From: an uncultured Acidimicrobiales bacterium
Lineage (GTDB): Bacteria; Actinomycetota; Acidimicrobiia; Acidimicrobiales; SZUA-35
Direction of reading: 5' to 3'
Assembly (NCBI GenBank): GCA_938008925.1
Contig: CALLIQ010000145.1
Span: 1 to 19,706 of the forward strand
Length of the DNA stretch: 19,706 bases
The translations under genes and the position numbers were made by a program. The notes under the pieces were generated by a model. It was not told where the DNA came from. It saw only the letters and a program-made list of their open reading frames with translations, and did not search any database. Of this stretch, positions 6,791 to 14,814 are shown one piece after another. Numbering within the stretch: the first letter of the stretch is position 1; every line of letters begins with the position of its first letter.

Positions 6791-7359
6791 TACTGGGCCT
6801 GCCCATCGCGTCGGAACGGGAATCCGAAGGCATCGAGCAGAGCCTTGCCCTCGGCATTGGTCTTGGCGGTCGTGACAATCGTGATGTCCATACCGCGAGT
6901 GACGTCGACGGTGTCGTAGTCGATCTCGGGGAACATCAACTGTTCGTTCAGACCAAAGGTGTAGTTGCCACGGCCGTCGAAGGATCGAGGGCTGAGGCCA
7001 CGGAAGTCGCGGATGCGAGGAATCGCCAGCGAGGTGAGTCGGTCGAAGAACTCCCACATCCGATCGCCGCGAAGGGTGACCTTCGTGCCGATGGCGTTGC
7101 CTTCACGCAGCTTGAAGCTGGCGATGGAGTTCTTGGCCTTGGTGACGATGGGCTTTTGACCGGTGATCGCCGTGAGATCGGCGACCGCCCCGTCGAGCAG
7201 CTTGGAATTCTGCAGAGCGCCACCGACGCCCATGTTGACGACGATCTTCTCGAGCGCCGGCACCATCATGATGTTCGGGAGCTCGAGCTCGTCCTTGAGA
7301 GCCGTGCGGATCTCGTCGTTGTACTTCGTCTTGAGGCGGGGGACCATGGTCGTGCTCAT
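6790..7359 (-). CDS. rplE: 50S ribosomal protein L5
   Basis: L5 binds 5S rRNA and contacts the P-site tRNA. The 189 residues start MSTTMVPRLKTKYNDEI, include KIVVNMGVGGALQNSKLLDGAV and the conserved GQKPIVTKAKNSIASFKLREG segment, and finish with the family pattern GRGNYTFGLNEQLMFPEIDYD and GMDITIVTTAKT. I chose ATG 7359 because it overlaps the rplX stop as ATGA; a longer frame reaches 7398 but runs inside rplX. The ending (FGFPFRRDGQAQ) is normal for the family. Confidence 0.97.
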   Translation of the reverse strand: MSTTMVPRLKTKYNDEIRTALKDELELPNIMMVPALEKIVVNMGVGGALQNSKLLDGAVADLTAITGQKPIVTKAKNSIASFKLREGNAIGTKVTLRGDRMWEFFDRLTSLAIPRIRDFRGLSPRSFDGRGNYTFGLNEQLMFPEIDYDTVDVTRGMDITIVTTAKTNAEGKALLDAFGFPFRRDGQAQ

Positions 7360-7679
7360 GCCTCCACCTCGGGAATCTCGGCGCCGGTGCGCTTGCACAC
7401 TCGGACCTTGGAGCCATCGTCGCCGACCTTGTAGCCAACACGAGTGGGCTTGCCATCCGACGGACTCAGGATCGCCACGTTGGACGCATCCATCGGCATC
7501 TCCTTGTCGAGGATGCCGCCGGGCTCTTCGGCCGAACGAGGCTTGGTGTGGCGCTTGGCGATGTTGTAGCCCTCGACCTTGACCTTGCCCGTCGCCGGGA
7601 AGGCGGCCGAGATCACGCTCTCGCGACCTGCGTCCTTGCCGGACATGATCCGGACTCGATCACCTTTGCGAACCTTCAT
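7356..7679 (-). CDS. rplX: 50S ribosomal protein L24
   Basis: L24 is an assembly initiator that binds the 5' domain of 23S rRNA near the exit tunnel. The 107 residues begin with the KOW motif (KVRKGDRVRIMSGKDAGRE), followed by GKVKVEGYNIAKRHTKPR and the C-terminal part RVGYKVGDDGSKVRVCKRTGAEI, all family hallmarks. Its length is normal. The start overlaps the rplN stop by one base (TGATG), and its own stop overlaps the rplE start by four. Confidence 0.97.
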   Translation of the reverse strand: MKVRKGDRVRIMSGKDAGRESVISAAFPATGKVKVEGYNIAKRHTKPRSAEEPGGILDKEMPMDASNVAILSPSDGKPTRVGYKVGDDGSKVRVCKRTGAEIPEVEA

Positions 7680-8047
7680 CAGAGGACCTCCGGGGCGAGC
7701 GACACGATGCGCATGAAGCGCTTGTCACGCAGCTCACGGCCGACCGGGCCGAAGATGCGGGTGCCGCGCGGCTGCTTCTGCTCGTTGATGAGCACTGCCG
7801 CGTTCTCGTCGAAGCGGATATAGCTGCCGTCTGGACGACGCTTTTCCTTCTTCGTGCGGACGACGACGCACTTGACGACGTCGCCCTTCTTGACCTGGGC
7901 GCCGGGAATGGCGTCCTTGACGGTGGCGACGAAGATGTCGCCGATCGAGGCGTAGCGGCGGCGTGAGCCACCGAGCACCTTGATGCACAGCACCTCGCGG
8001 GCGCCGGAGTTGTCGGCGACACGGAGTCGCGACTCTTGCTGGATCAT
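7679..8047 (-). CDS. rplN: 50S ribosomal protein L14
   Basis: L14 lies at the subunit interface, where it forms bridges to 16S rRNA. The 122-residue length is exactly that of the family. It starts MIQQESRLRVADNSGAREVLCIKVLGG and contains GDIFVATVKDAIPGAQVKKGDVVKCVVVRTKK and the conserved end RGTRIFGPVGRELRDKRFMRIVSLAPEVL. The ATG overlaps the rpsQ stop (ATGA), so the S10 and spc groups run together here with no gap for a separate promoter, unlike E. coli where spc starts anew. Confidence 0.98.
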   Translation of the reverse strand: MIQQESRLRVADNSGAREVLCIKVLGGSRRRYASIGDIFVATVKDAIPGAQVKKGDVVKCVVVRTKKEKRRPDGSYIRFDENAAVLINEQKQPRGTRIFGPVGRELRDKRFMRIVSLAPEVL

Positions 8048-8334
8048 CGTGCGCGCTCCAGGATCTCGAGCAGACGCCAGCGCTTGAGCTTCGACATCGG
8101 ACGGGTCTCCACGATCCGGACGAGGTCACCCTCGTTCAGCGTGTTCTCCTCGTCGTGCACGTAGTAGCGCTTGTGGCTCTGGACCGTCTTGTTGTACTGG
8201 GGGTGACGAGAACGACGGACGACTTCGACCACGACGGTCTTGTCCATCTTCTTCGACTTGACGATGCCCTCGCGGACCTTGCGTCGAGCCCGCTCTTCAG
8301 CGGCGTCGGGGGTTGCCTCGGTATCGGCGGCCAT
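8044..8334 (-). CDS. rpsQ: 30S ribosomal protein S17
   Basis: S17 is an early-assembly protein binding the 5' domain of 16S rRNA. The 96 residues contain the OB-fold with GIVKSKKMDKTVVVEV, RYYVHDEENTLNEGDLVRI and ETRPMSKLKRWRLLEILE, typical of the family. A short acidic N-terminal lead (MAADTEATPDAAEER) precedes the core. I prefer ATG 8334, which shares its A with the rpmC stop and lies seven bases after AGGGAG. GTG 8337 is possible and would add one residue. Confidence 0.96.
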   Translation of the reverse strand: MAADTEATPDAAEERARRKVREGIVKSKKMDKTVVVEVVRRSRHPQYNKTVQSHKRYYVHDEENTLNEGDLVRIVETRPMSKLKRWRLLEILERAR

Positions 8335-8546
8335 CACGACTCTCCCTTGGTGGCAGCGGCGAGCTCTCGGGCCCGGATCTCGGTGTTGATGCGGGCCACC
8401 TGGCGGCGGACCTGACCCAACCGGGCGTTGTTCTCGAGCTGGCCGGTGGCGAGCTGGAAACGCAGGTTGAACAGTTCACGCTTGGCTTCGGCGCGAGCTT
8501 CTTCGAGCTCGGCATCGGATTGGTCGGTGATGGTGGCGTCAGCCAT
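8334..8546 (-). CDS. rpmC: 50S ribosomal protein L29
   Basis: L29 is a small helical protein next to the exit of the peptide tunnel, where it helps dock trigger factor and SRP. The 70 residues contain the family motif KRELFNLRFQLATGQLENNARLGQVRRQVARINT. The start is ATG 8546, which overlaps the end of rplP by 8 nt. A longer open frame reaches 8783, but its extra codons lie inside rplP and do not resemble L29. Both neighbours overlap it. Confidence 0.96.
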   Translation of the reverse strand: MADATITDQSDAELEEARAEAKRELFNLRFQLATGQLENNARLGQVRRQVARINTEIRARELAAATKGES

Positions 8547-8960
8547 CGAAGCCGTCCTCTCGGGTGATGATGCGAGCCTTGACCGGCAGCTTCTGGATGG
8601 CACGGTCGAGGGCGCCCTTGGCGATCTCGGGGTCGGGGTAGGACATCTCGAAGATGACCCGGCCCGGCTTGACCACGGCGACCCAACGCTCAGGGTTGCC
8701 CTTGCCGGAACCCATGCGGGTTTCGGCGGGCTTCTGCGTGACGGGCTTGTCGGGGAACACGTTGATCCAGACCTTGCCGCCACGCTTGATGTGGCGGGTC
8801 ATGGCGATACGTGCGGCCTCGATCTGGCGAGCGGTGAGCCACCCGGGCTCGAGGACCTGAATCCCGTACTCGCCGAACGCCACGCTGGTGGCGCCCTTGG
8901 CTTGGCCCGTGCGACGACCGCGGTGGTGCTTGCGGTGTGCGACCTTCTTTGGCATCAACA

Positions 8961-8961
<1 letters not shown>
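8539..8961 (-). CDS. rplP: 50S ribosomal protein L16
   Basis: L16 is needed for the peptidyl-transferase centre and A-site tRNA accommodation. The 140 residues start MLMPKKVAHRKHHRGRR, include GEYGIQVLEPGWLTARQIEAARIAMTRHIKRGGKVWI and the loop PDKPVTQKPAETRMGSGKGNPE, which reaches toward the catalytic centre, and end in LPVKARIITREDG. The start ATG shares its A with the rpsC stop. The in-frame ATG two codons later is less likely, because ML(I/M)P is the usual beginning. Confidence 0.97.
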
Positions 8962-9859
<898 letters not shown>

Positions 9860-9860
<1 letters not shown>

Positions 9861-10768
9861 CAGGCGTCGTCCTTCTGGTCGTCTTCGGCAGCGTCGCCGT
9901 CGGCGGCCTCCGCTTCCTTCTTCTGCTGCGACTCGGGCTTGGAGAAGCCAGCGGCTTCCGCCGCCTCGTCGCTGGCGAACCACACCTCGGCCTTGGTCCG
10001 TCCGTAGAACGGGCTGTCCTCGTTGTGGTAGAGCTTCGAATCAGCGTTCCCCTTGACCGGGAAGCCATCGGGCATCTGGTCGGGATCGCCGTCGATCAGC
10101 GCATGGCTGCCATCGCCGTAGGGGCTCTCGTCGGTGGCGTTCGACTCGCCGTCGTCGTCGGAATCGACCGCGTCGCTCGTGGCTTCGGAACCGGTGTCGG
10201 TCTCGGCCTCGCTCGTGACTGCCTCGTCGGTTGCGGCCTCGTCGGTGACGGCCTCTTCAGTTGCCTCGACCTCGTCCGTCTCGACTTCTTCGGCCTCTGC
10301 CTCTTCACCACGGCTACGGGCCACACGGGCACGGCGCTGCGCTGCAGCGTCGGAGGAGGCGGAACCCTTGGCGGCCGCCTGCTCGCGCAGACGATCGAGT
10401 TCCTCGGTGGACAGACGGCTGACCACGACGGTGATGTGGCAGGTCTGCTTGTGAATTCGACCGGCACGGCCTCGAGCACGGGGACGGAACCGCTTGAGGG
10501 TCGGGCCCTCGTCGGCGTAGCACGCCGAGACGTACAGCTCGTCGGCCGGGATCTCGTCGTTGTGCTCAGCGTTCGCGACCGCCGAGTTGAGGACCTTGGC
10601 GACCTCGCGAGCGGCGAGACGCTCGGACAACTCGAGGATCTGGCTGGCCTCGGCGACTCGCTTGTCACGAATCAGATCGAGAACGACCCGCGCCTTCGAA
10701 GCCGACATCCGCAGGTAGCGGACCTGGGCACGCGTGCCCGGACGCTCGTTGGTCTTGAGCCCGGTCAT
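9860..10768 (-). CDS. rplV: 50S ribosomal protein L22 with acidic linker and extra C-terminal domain
   Basis: L22 spans from the ribosome surface into the exit tunnel; a usual length is 110-120 residues, but this one has 302. Residues 1-118 are the complete core (RYLRMSASKARVVLDLIR, the long hairpin ADEGPTLKRFRPRARGRAGRI, then CHITVVVS). Residues 119-230 form a linker that is first Ala/Arg-rich and then strongly acidic with repeats of TDEA type. Residues 232-277 look folded: PDGFPVKGNADSKLYH, then SPFYGRTKAEVWFAS and AAEAAGF. I recall a similar small C-terminal domain in other actinobacterial proteins, but this is memory, not a search. A lysine/acidic tail ends it. There is no frameshift or stop, and the gene overlaps rpsS (ATGA) and rpsC (TGATG), so the extension is truly part of the protein. 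Confidence 0.96.
9938..10075 (-). other. Region of rplV encoding the extra C-terminal domain
   Basis: These codons specify L22 residues 232-277, rich in aromatic residues and glycine (F237, Y247, H248, F254, Y255, W263, F264, F275), in contrast to the low-complexity linker before it. The pattern GNxxS-x2-YH, then SPFYGRT, AEVWF and AEAAGF looks like a small folded domain with no place in the standard L22 fold. Confidence 0.75.
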
Positions 10769-11043
10769 CGGCGACCCGACTTCTCTTGACCGGCGTGGTA
10801 CCGGAAGGTGCGGGTGGGCGAGAACTCACCCAGCTTGTGGCCGACCATCGACTCGGTGATGTACACCGGGACGTGCTTGCGACCGTCGTGGACGGCGATG
10901 GTGTGGCCGACCATGTCGGGGATGATGGTCGAACGGCGTGACCACGTCTTGACGACGCGCTTTTCGTTCTTCTCGTTGAGTTCGTCGACCTTCTTGAGCA
11001 GGTGCTCGTCGACGAAGGGTCCCTTTTTCAGGCTGCGCGGCAT
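10765..11043 (-). CDS. rpsS: 30S ribosomal protein S19
   Basis: S19 lies in the head of the small subunit and contacts S13 and the A-site finger. The 92 residues are close to family length and match it throughout: MPRSLKKGPFVDEHLLKKVDELN, TWSRRSTIIPDMVGHTIAVHDGRKHVPVYITESMVGHKLGEFSPTR. It starts 3 nt after the rplB stop and overlaps rplV by 4 nt. Nothing is unusual apart from the tight packing. Confidence 0.98.
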   Translation of the reverse strand: MPRSLKKGPFVDEHLLKKVDELNEKNEKRVVKTWSRRSTIIPDMVGHTIAVHDGRKHVPVYITESMVGHKLGEFSPTRTFRYHAGQEKSGRR

Positions 11044-11046
11044 CGG

Positions 11047-11883
11047 TTACCTCCGTCCGCCACGAGTCCGCCGGCGGCGGATGATCTGGTCATCGGACTT
11101 CTTGCCCTTCTTACGGGTACGGCCTTCCGGCTGACCCCATGGCGACACTGGATGGCGTCCACCGGAGGTCTTGCCTTCACCACCACCGTGGGGGTGGTCG
11201 ACCGGGTTCATGGCAACACCACGGGTCTGGGGGCGCTTGCCCTTCCAGCGGGCCCGTCCGGCCTTGCCGATCTTGATGAGCTCGTGCTCGGCGTTGCCGA
11301 CTTCACCGACGGTGGCGATGCAGTCGATCGAGACGCGGCGCATCTCGGTGGAGGGGAGTCGCAAGGTGGCGGTTTCGCCTTCCTTGGCGACGAGCTGCAC
11401 GCTCGTACCGGCGGAGCGAGCCATACGGGCGCCGCCGCCGATCTTGAGCTCGACAGCGTGGACGACGGTACCGACGGGGATGTAGCGCATCGGCATGGCG
11501 TTGCCGGGGCGAATGTCAGAGCCGGCGCCTGAGCGGAGCTTGTCGCCGACCTGCAGACCACGGGGGGCGAGGATGTAACGCTTCTCACCGTCGTGGTAAT
11601 GCAGCAAGGCGATGCGGCAGTTGCGGTTCGGGTCGTACTCGATCGACGCAACGGTTGCGGGAATCCCGTCCTTGTTGCGGCGGAAGTCGACGACGCGATA
11701 CCGCTGCTTGTGGCCGCCACCGCGGTGACGGGCGGTCTTGCGACCGTAGTTGTTGCGTCCGCCGGTGGAGTGCTGCTTTGCGAGCAGCGACTTCTCGGGC
11801 TTGGACCGGGTGACCTCGGAGAAATCCGAAGAGGTCTGGAACCGGCGACCGGGACTGGTTGGCTTGCGTTTGCGAATGGCCAT
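11047..11883 (-). CDS. rplB: 50S ribosomal protein L2
   Basis: L2 is needed for subunit joining and lies near the peptidyl-transferase centre. The 278 residues are of normal length. They contain GRNNYGRKTARHRGGGHKQRYRVVDF (42-67), the OB-like and SH3-like domains, and the conserved NPVDHPHGGGEGKTSGGRHPVSPWG (226-250), whose His 230 corresponds to the important His 229 of E. coli. The basic C-terminus ends in RRRRTRGGRR. The start at ATG 11883 is 11 nt after the rplW stop. Confidence 0.98.
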   Translation of the reverse strand: MAIRKRKPTSPGRRFQTSSDFSEVTRSKPEKSLLAKQHSTGGRNNYGRKTARHRGGGHKQRYRVVDFRRNKDGIPATVASIEYDPNRNCRIALLHYHDGEKRYILAPRGLQVGDKLRSGAGSDIRPGNAMPMRYIPVGTVVHAVELKIGGGARMARSAGTSVQLVAKEGETATLRLPSTEMRRVSIDCIATVGEVGNAEHELIKIGKAGRARWKGKRPQTRGVAMNPVDHPHGGGEGKTSGGRHPVSPWGQPEGRTRKKGKKSDDQIIRRRRTRGGRR

Positions 11884-11894
11884 CGTTCAGATCC

Positions 11895-12188
11895 TCAGCT
11901 GGTGAAGAGCTCGATCTCGCCCTCGGAGAGGGTGACGATGGCTCGCTTGGTGTCGGACCGCTTTGAGAAGGTGTTGTTGCGCCGGTTCCGCACCCGCTTG
12001 CCCTTGCGGTTGAGGGTGTTGACCCGGCTGACCTTCACGCCGTCGAAGATGGCTTCGATGGCGTCCTTGATTTCGGGCTTCGAGGCCGACGGTGCGACGA
12101 CGAAGGTGTAGGTGTTCGTTTGCTCGACCTGGATGTAGGTCTTCTCCGTCACCACTGGACGGATGATCACGTCGTGCGGATCCTTCAT
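11895..12188 (-). CDS. rplW: 50S ribosomal protein L23
   Basis: L23 is the main docking point for trigger factor and SRP at the tunnel exit. The 97 residues start MKDPHDVIIRPVVTEKTY, contain TYTFVVAPSASKPEIKDAIEAIFDGVKVSRVNTLNRKGKRVR and end in KRAIVTLSEGEIELFTS, all typical. The start overlaps the rplD stop as ATGA. Its length is normal. Confidence 0.97.
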   Translation of the reverse strand: MKDPHDVIIRPVVTEKTYIQVEQTNTYTFVVAPSASKPEIKDAIEAIFDGVKVSRVNTLNRKGKRVRNRRNNTFSKRSDTKRAIVTLSEGEIELFTS

Positions 12189-12814
12189 GCCGAGGCCTCC
12201 TCGTCACTCGCAGCAGGCTCGCTGGCTTCGGGTGCCGCGCTCGAGGGGAGCGTGGCCTGGGAGAACACGACGTAGTCGTTGAGCAAGACGTCGTAAGTGT
12301 TGAGCTGATCGGCGACGAGCACGTGGGCCTCGGGAAGATTCCGGAAGCTCTTGGCTGCGTTGTCGTCGTCACGACCGAGCACCACGAGGATGCGACCCTC
12401 GACGCCGAGCTCGCTCAGTGTCGACTTCGCGGCCTTGGTGGAGGGAGCGTCGAAGTTCCAGTCGTCGACCACGACGACCTTGGACTCAGCGGCCCGATCG
12501 GAGAGAGCGGAGCGCAGCGCCAGACGCTTCATCTTCTTGTTGGTGCGCTCGGAGTAGTCGCGAGGCTTGGGTCCGTGAGCAATACCGCCACCGATCCAGA
12601 TCGGTGAGCGGCTCGAGCCGGCACGAGCACGACCGGTGCCCTTCTGCTTCCAAGGCTTTGCACCACCGCCGCGGACCTCGGCCCGGGTCTTGGTGCTGTG
12701 GGTGCCGGCACGCTTGGCGGCCAACTGAGCGTTGACGACCTGGTGCATCACGGGCACGTTCGGCTCGAGACCGAACACGGCCGGATCGAGTTCGACAGTG
12801 ACTTTCTTCGACAT
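12185..12814 (-). CDS. rplD: 50S ribosomal protein L4
   Basis: L4 lines the narrowest part of the exit tunnel together with L22, and in E. coli also represses the S10 operon. The 209 residues contain the tunnel loop with RAGTHSTKTRAEVRGGGAKPWKQKGTGRARAGS and SPIWIGGGIAHGPKPRDYSERTNKKMKRLALRSAL, the family signature. The C-terminus carries an Ala/Ser/Glu-rich tail of about 20 residues (SSAAPEASEPAASDEEASA), an acidic extension like those on L22 and S3. The start is ATG 12814, which shares its A with the rplC stop; a longer frame to 13018 lies inside rplC. Confidence 0.97.
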   Translation of the reverse strand: MSKKVTVELDPAVFGLEPNVPVMHQVVNAQLAAKRAGTHSTKTRAEVRGGGAKPWKQKGTGRARAGSSRSPIWIGGGIAHGPKPRDYSERTNKKMKRLALRSALSDRAAESKVVVVDDWNFDAPSTKAAKSTLSELGVEGRILVVLGRDDDNAAKSFRNLPEAHVLVADQLNTYDVLLNDYVVFSQATLPSSAAPEASEPAASDEEASA

Positions 12815-13467
12815 CAGGCATCCACCTTGGTCGGCTGCTTGATCGCGTTGCGGATGATGACCCGTCCGCCCTTCGGTCCGGGCACGGAGCCCTTCACGAG
12901 AAGCAGGGAGTTGTCGTTCTCCGCCTTGACGATGGTGAGGTTCTGGGTGGTGACCCGCTCGCCACCGGAACGGCCCGCCATGCGGGTGCCCTTGAACACT
13001 CGGGCCGGCGTTGCGCACTGGCCGATCGAGCCGGGCATGCGGTGCACGAGGTGGGCGCCGTGCGTGGCGCGCTGGCCTGCGAAGTTGTGGCGCTTCATCA
13101 CACCGGTGAAGCCCTTGCCCTTCGAGGTGCCGATGGCATCGACCATCTCGCCGGCCTCGAACGTCTCGGCGACGATCTCTTGGCCGACCTCGTAGCTGGA
13201 CACGTCGTCGAGGCGAAGCTCGACGAGATCCTGGCCAGGGGCAACACCGTTCTTGGCGAAGTGACCGGCCTCGGGCCGGTTCAGCTTCTTGGGGTCGCGA
13301 TCGCCCGTGGTGACCTGGATGGCGCTGTAGCCGTCGGTCTCCGGGGTCTTGATCTGCACGACCCGGCAGGGGGTGACTCGCACAACGGTCACGGGAACGA
13401 TCTTGTTGTCGTCGTCCCAGACCTGTGTCATGCCGACTTTTTCGCCGACAATCGCCTTTTGCGTCAT
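12814..13467 (-). CDS. rplC: 50S ribosomal protein L3
   Basis: L3 is an early-assembly protein reaching toward the peptidyl-transferase centre. The 217 residues show the start MTQKAIVGEKVGMTQVWDDD, the core GTSKGKGFTGVMKRHNFAGQRATHGAHLVHRMPGSIGQCATPARVFKGTRMAGR, and the end GSVPGPKGGRVIIRNAIK, matching the family closely. ATG 13467 is preceded by GGAAG at nine bases. In most bacteria rpsJ lies immediately upstream; here 1.35 kb with a sigma factor gene intervenes, so this gene heads its own transcription unit. Confidence 0.97.
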   Translation of the reverse strand: MTQKAIVGEKVGMTQVWDDDNKIVPVTVVRVTPCRVVQIKTPETDGYSAIQVTTGDRDPKKLNRPEAGHFAKNGVAPGQDLVELRLDDVSSYEVGQEIVAETFEAGEMVDAIGTSKGKGFTGVMKRHNFAGQRATHGAHLVHRMPGSIGQCATPARVFKGTRMAGRSGGERVTTQNLTIVKAENDNSLLLVKGSVPGPKGGRVIIRNAIKQPTKVDA

Positions 13468-13487
13468 GGTTGTGTCTTCCGTCAGCG

Positions 13488-13505
13488 GGCCGCCGAGGAG
13501 CGGCC
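13488..13505 (-). promoter_or_regulatory. Leader hairpin upstream of rplC
   Basis: ggccgc (13488-13493) and gcggcc (13500-13505) form a perfect 6-bp stem with the loop cgagga. It lies 21-38 nt before the rplC ATG and just upstream of its SD, so it would be in the mRNA leader. No T-run follows. It could influence translation or be a protein target, or it may simply reflect GC content. Confidence 0.35.
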
Positions 13506-13603
13506 GTTCACGTCAATGCTCCGGACGGCACCACCGGGAGACTGACCAAGAGGCCAGTGCGAGCGGCGGGTTCGTGCGGAGCGTGGATCGGTTGTGCCAA
13601 GGG

Positions 13604-13614
13604 GTTCCCGGAAC
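13604..13614. promoter_or_regulatory. 11-bp palindrome between the divergent rplC and sigma genes
   Basis: GTTCCCGGAAC (arms gttcc and ggaac around a central c) lies 137 nt upstream of rplC and 130 nt upstream of the sigma gene. GGAAC resembles the -35 half of many ECF promoters, but I see no matching -10 at 16-17 nt on either strand. An operator is possible. The evidence is only the symmetry and position. Confidence 0.3.
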
Positions 13615-13727
13615 TGATCGTCACCGGGCCTGCTCGAACTTCATCCAGCGGGAGCCGGACCGAGAGATACTACTGAGCGCACGACGTCTTTCCACCCAAC
13701 TCGATTCCGCTCGGCGAGCGGTTGCCC

Positions 13728-13733
13728 GATAAC
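13728..13733 (+). promoter_or_regulatory. Possible -10 box for the sigma gene (GATAAC)
   Basis: The hexamer GATAAC ends 10 nt before the ATG at 13744, and no Shine-Dalgarno sequence precedes that ATG. This arrangement fits a leaderless transcript, common in actinobacteria. A 6-bp dyad ccgctc/gagcgg (13707-13721) lies directly before it. There is no good -35 match. Confidence 0.3.
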
Positions 13734-13743
13734 GTCCTCGCCC

Positions 13744-14415
13744 ATGGAAGACGCGGCCAGGACGATTCTCGACGGCCTCCGTCGAAGCGAAGCCTGGGCG
13801 TTCGAGGCGGCCCTCGAGCGGTACGGTCCCGCCGTCACCGCCGTCACGGCTTCGTTCCGGCTGTCCTCCTCCGACGCCGACGAGGTCTTTCAAGCGACGT
13901 TCCTGAGCTTGCTCGAGAACCGAGGCCAGATCCGCAGCGCGTCGACGCTGCCAGCGTGGATTGCCCAGGTGGCGAGGAACCACTGCCTCAAGGCCAAGCG
14001 ACGCCGGGAATCACCGACCGACTTCGAGACCGTCGACGACGCCGTCGTGCTCGCGTTCGTGTTTCCTCGCCATGTCGACGATCCGGCCATGGCCGAGCTC
14101 GAGTTCTCCGAAGCGCAGCAACGCGCCGTCACCGAGGCGATGGGCACCCTCGATGGGCGCGACACCCAGCTGCTCCATCTGCTGTTCGCGGAGACGCCCT
14201 ACAGCTACCGAGAGATCGCGGACATGCTCGACGTGAGCGTCGGGAGCATCGGCCCGCTCCGAGCGCGCATGCTCGGCCGGCTTCGATCTCATCCCCGCGT
14301 TCGCGCCGTCACCGAACACATCGACTCGGCGCGGCGCGAGTCCGCCATACGAGAAGCGGGGCGCGAGACCGGACACGAGCCAGGGCTCGAGACGGAGCGC
14401 GGTCGCACGGCCTGA
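13744..14415 (+). CDS. ECF-type RNA polymerase sigma factor
   Basis: This 223-residue protein has the two domains of an extracytoplasmic-function sigma factor, which directs RNA polymerase to a small promoter set. Region 2 spans about 24-90, with DADEVFQATFLSLLENRGQI (44-63) and the promoter-melting part STLPAWIAQVARNHCLKAKRRR (67-88). Region 4 spans about 126-182, with LDGRDTQLLHLLFAE and the helix-turn-helix YSYREIADMLDVSVGSIGPLRARMLGRLR (153-181). A hydrophilic, charged tail of about 40 residues follows (RRESAIREAGRETG). No anti-sigma gene is adjacent. It is on the strand opposite the ribosomal genes and splits rpsJ from rplC. ATG 13744 has no clear ribosome-binding site and may be leaderless. 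Its targets are unknown. Confidence 0.9.
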   Translation: MEDAARTILDGLRRSEAWAFEAALERYGPAVTAVTASFRLSSSDADEVFQATFLSLLENRGQIRSASTLPAWIAQVARNHCLKAKRRRESPTDFETVDDAVVLAFVFPRHVDDPAMAELEFSEAQQRAVTEAMGTLDGRDTQLLHLLFAETPYSYREIADMLDVSVGSIGPLRARMLGRLRSHPRVRAVTEHIDSARRESAIREAGRETGHEPGLETERGRTA

Positions 14416-14452
14416 CCGTCGTCAGCGCTTCGACCGTCGCCAGCGCTTCGAC
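14414..14452 (+). repeat. 18-bp tandem repeat at the end of the sigma gene
   Basis: The unit gaccgtcgtcagcgcttc (14414-14431) is followed directly by gaccgtcgccagcgcttc (14432-14449), differing at one base, and then gac. The first copy starts inside the TGA stop codon. Each unit contains the palindrome agcgct. It looks like a local slippage duplication. Confidence 0.7.
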
Positions 14453-14683
14453 TGCGGGCCGACCGCCGTTGAGCTCCGATGTGACGAATCGATGACGAAG
14501 GACCGATTTGCTGTATCAAATCCGACCCTGCTGTCCCTGTACGTGGAGGGCGTCCTTCAGCAATCGAGCGCCCCGCCGGAATCGAGTCAGCCGCGGCGGT
14601 TTGCCTCGGTTCCACTCTCGGCCGGTCGTCGAGCAACGTTGGTCCCGCGGCGGGGTCAGCACGACGGCCCCGGGTCTTCAGAC
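14416..14683. other. Non-coding stretch between the sigma gene and the shared terminator
   Basis: Apart from the tandem repeat at its start, I see no convincing gene. A small AT-rich island has the dyad gatttg/caaatc around ctgtat (14505-14522), unusual for this GC-rich region. A short open frame from 14492 runs through the terminator hairpin and has no family resemblance, so I do not call it. Confidence 0.5.
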
Positions 14684-14719
14684 ACAGAGAGCCCGGGTCC
14701 ATCGGACCCGGGCTCCTGT
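14684..14719. terminator. Strong bidirectional terminator between the sigma gene and rpsJ
   Basis: gagcccgggtcc (14689-14700) and ggacccgggctc (14704-14715) are perfectly complementary over 12 bp with a 3-nt loop. The flanks acag (14684-14687) and ctgt (14716-14719) add four pairs past a bulged a. On the plus strand it is followed by tcgttctgag and on the minus strand by a T-containing TCTGTGTCTG. It can end both the sigma transcript and read-through from rpsJ. Confidence 0.85.
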
Positions 14720-14795
14720 TCGTTCTGAGCTGATTCGTTCGAGCTGGTTCGCTCAAACCTTTCGTTTCGGCCGCATGCTCGGAGCCGCGGCGTCA

Positions 14796-14814
14796 TCTCC
14801 GCTTCAAGCGGAGA
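14796..14814 (-). terminator. Hairpin directly after rpsJ
   Basis: tctccgc (14796-14802) and gcggaga (14808-14814) pair perfectly around ttcaa. The hairpin begins three bases after the rpsJ stop on the minus strand. No T-run follows, so it may act as a T-less terminator or as a 3'-end stabiliser of the str-rpsJ mRNA, with the larger hairpin about 100 nt further on as a second stop. Confidence 0.6.

Noticed and set aside
9861..9983. N-terminal extension of S3 up to 9983
   Set aside because: These codons are the rplV tail read in another frame. The family start MGQKINPYGF is at 9860 in normal overlap.
10079..10414. Repetitive acidic-linker codons of rplV as a separate DNA repeat or an assembly error
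   Set aside because: The repeats are degenerate at the base level and stay in frame, and a structured domain follows in the same frame, so it is best read as a real protein linker.
13722..14495. Alternative 257-codon plus-strand frame overlapping the sigma gene
   Set aside because: Its product is an Arg/Ala/Pro-rich low-complexity string, while the other frame gives clear sigma regions 2 and 4.
14492..14728. 78-codon plus-strand frame after the sigma gene
   Set aside because: It runs through the strong terminator hairpin, has no ribosome-binding site and no recognisable features.
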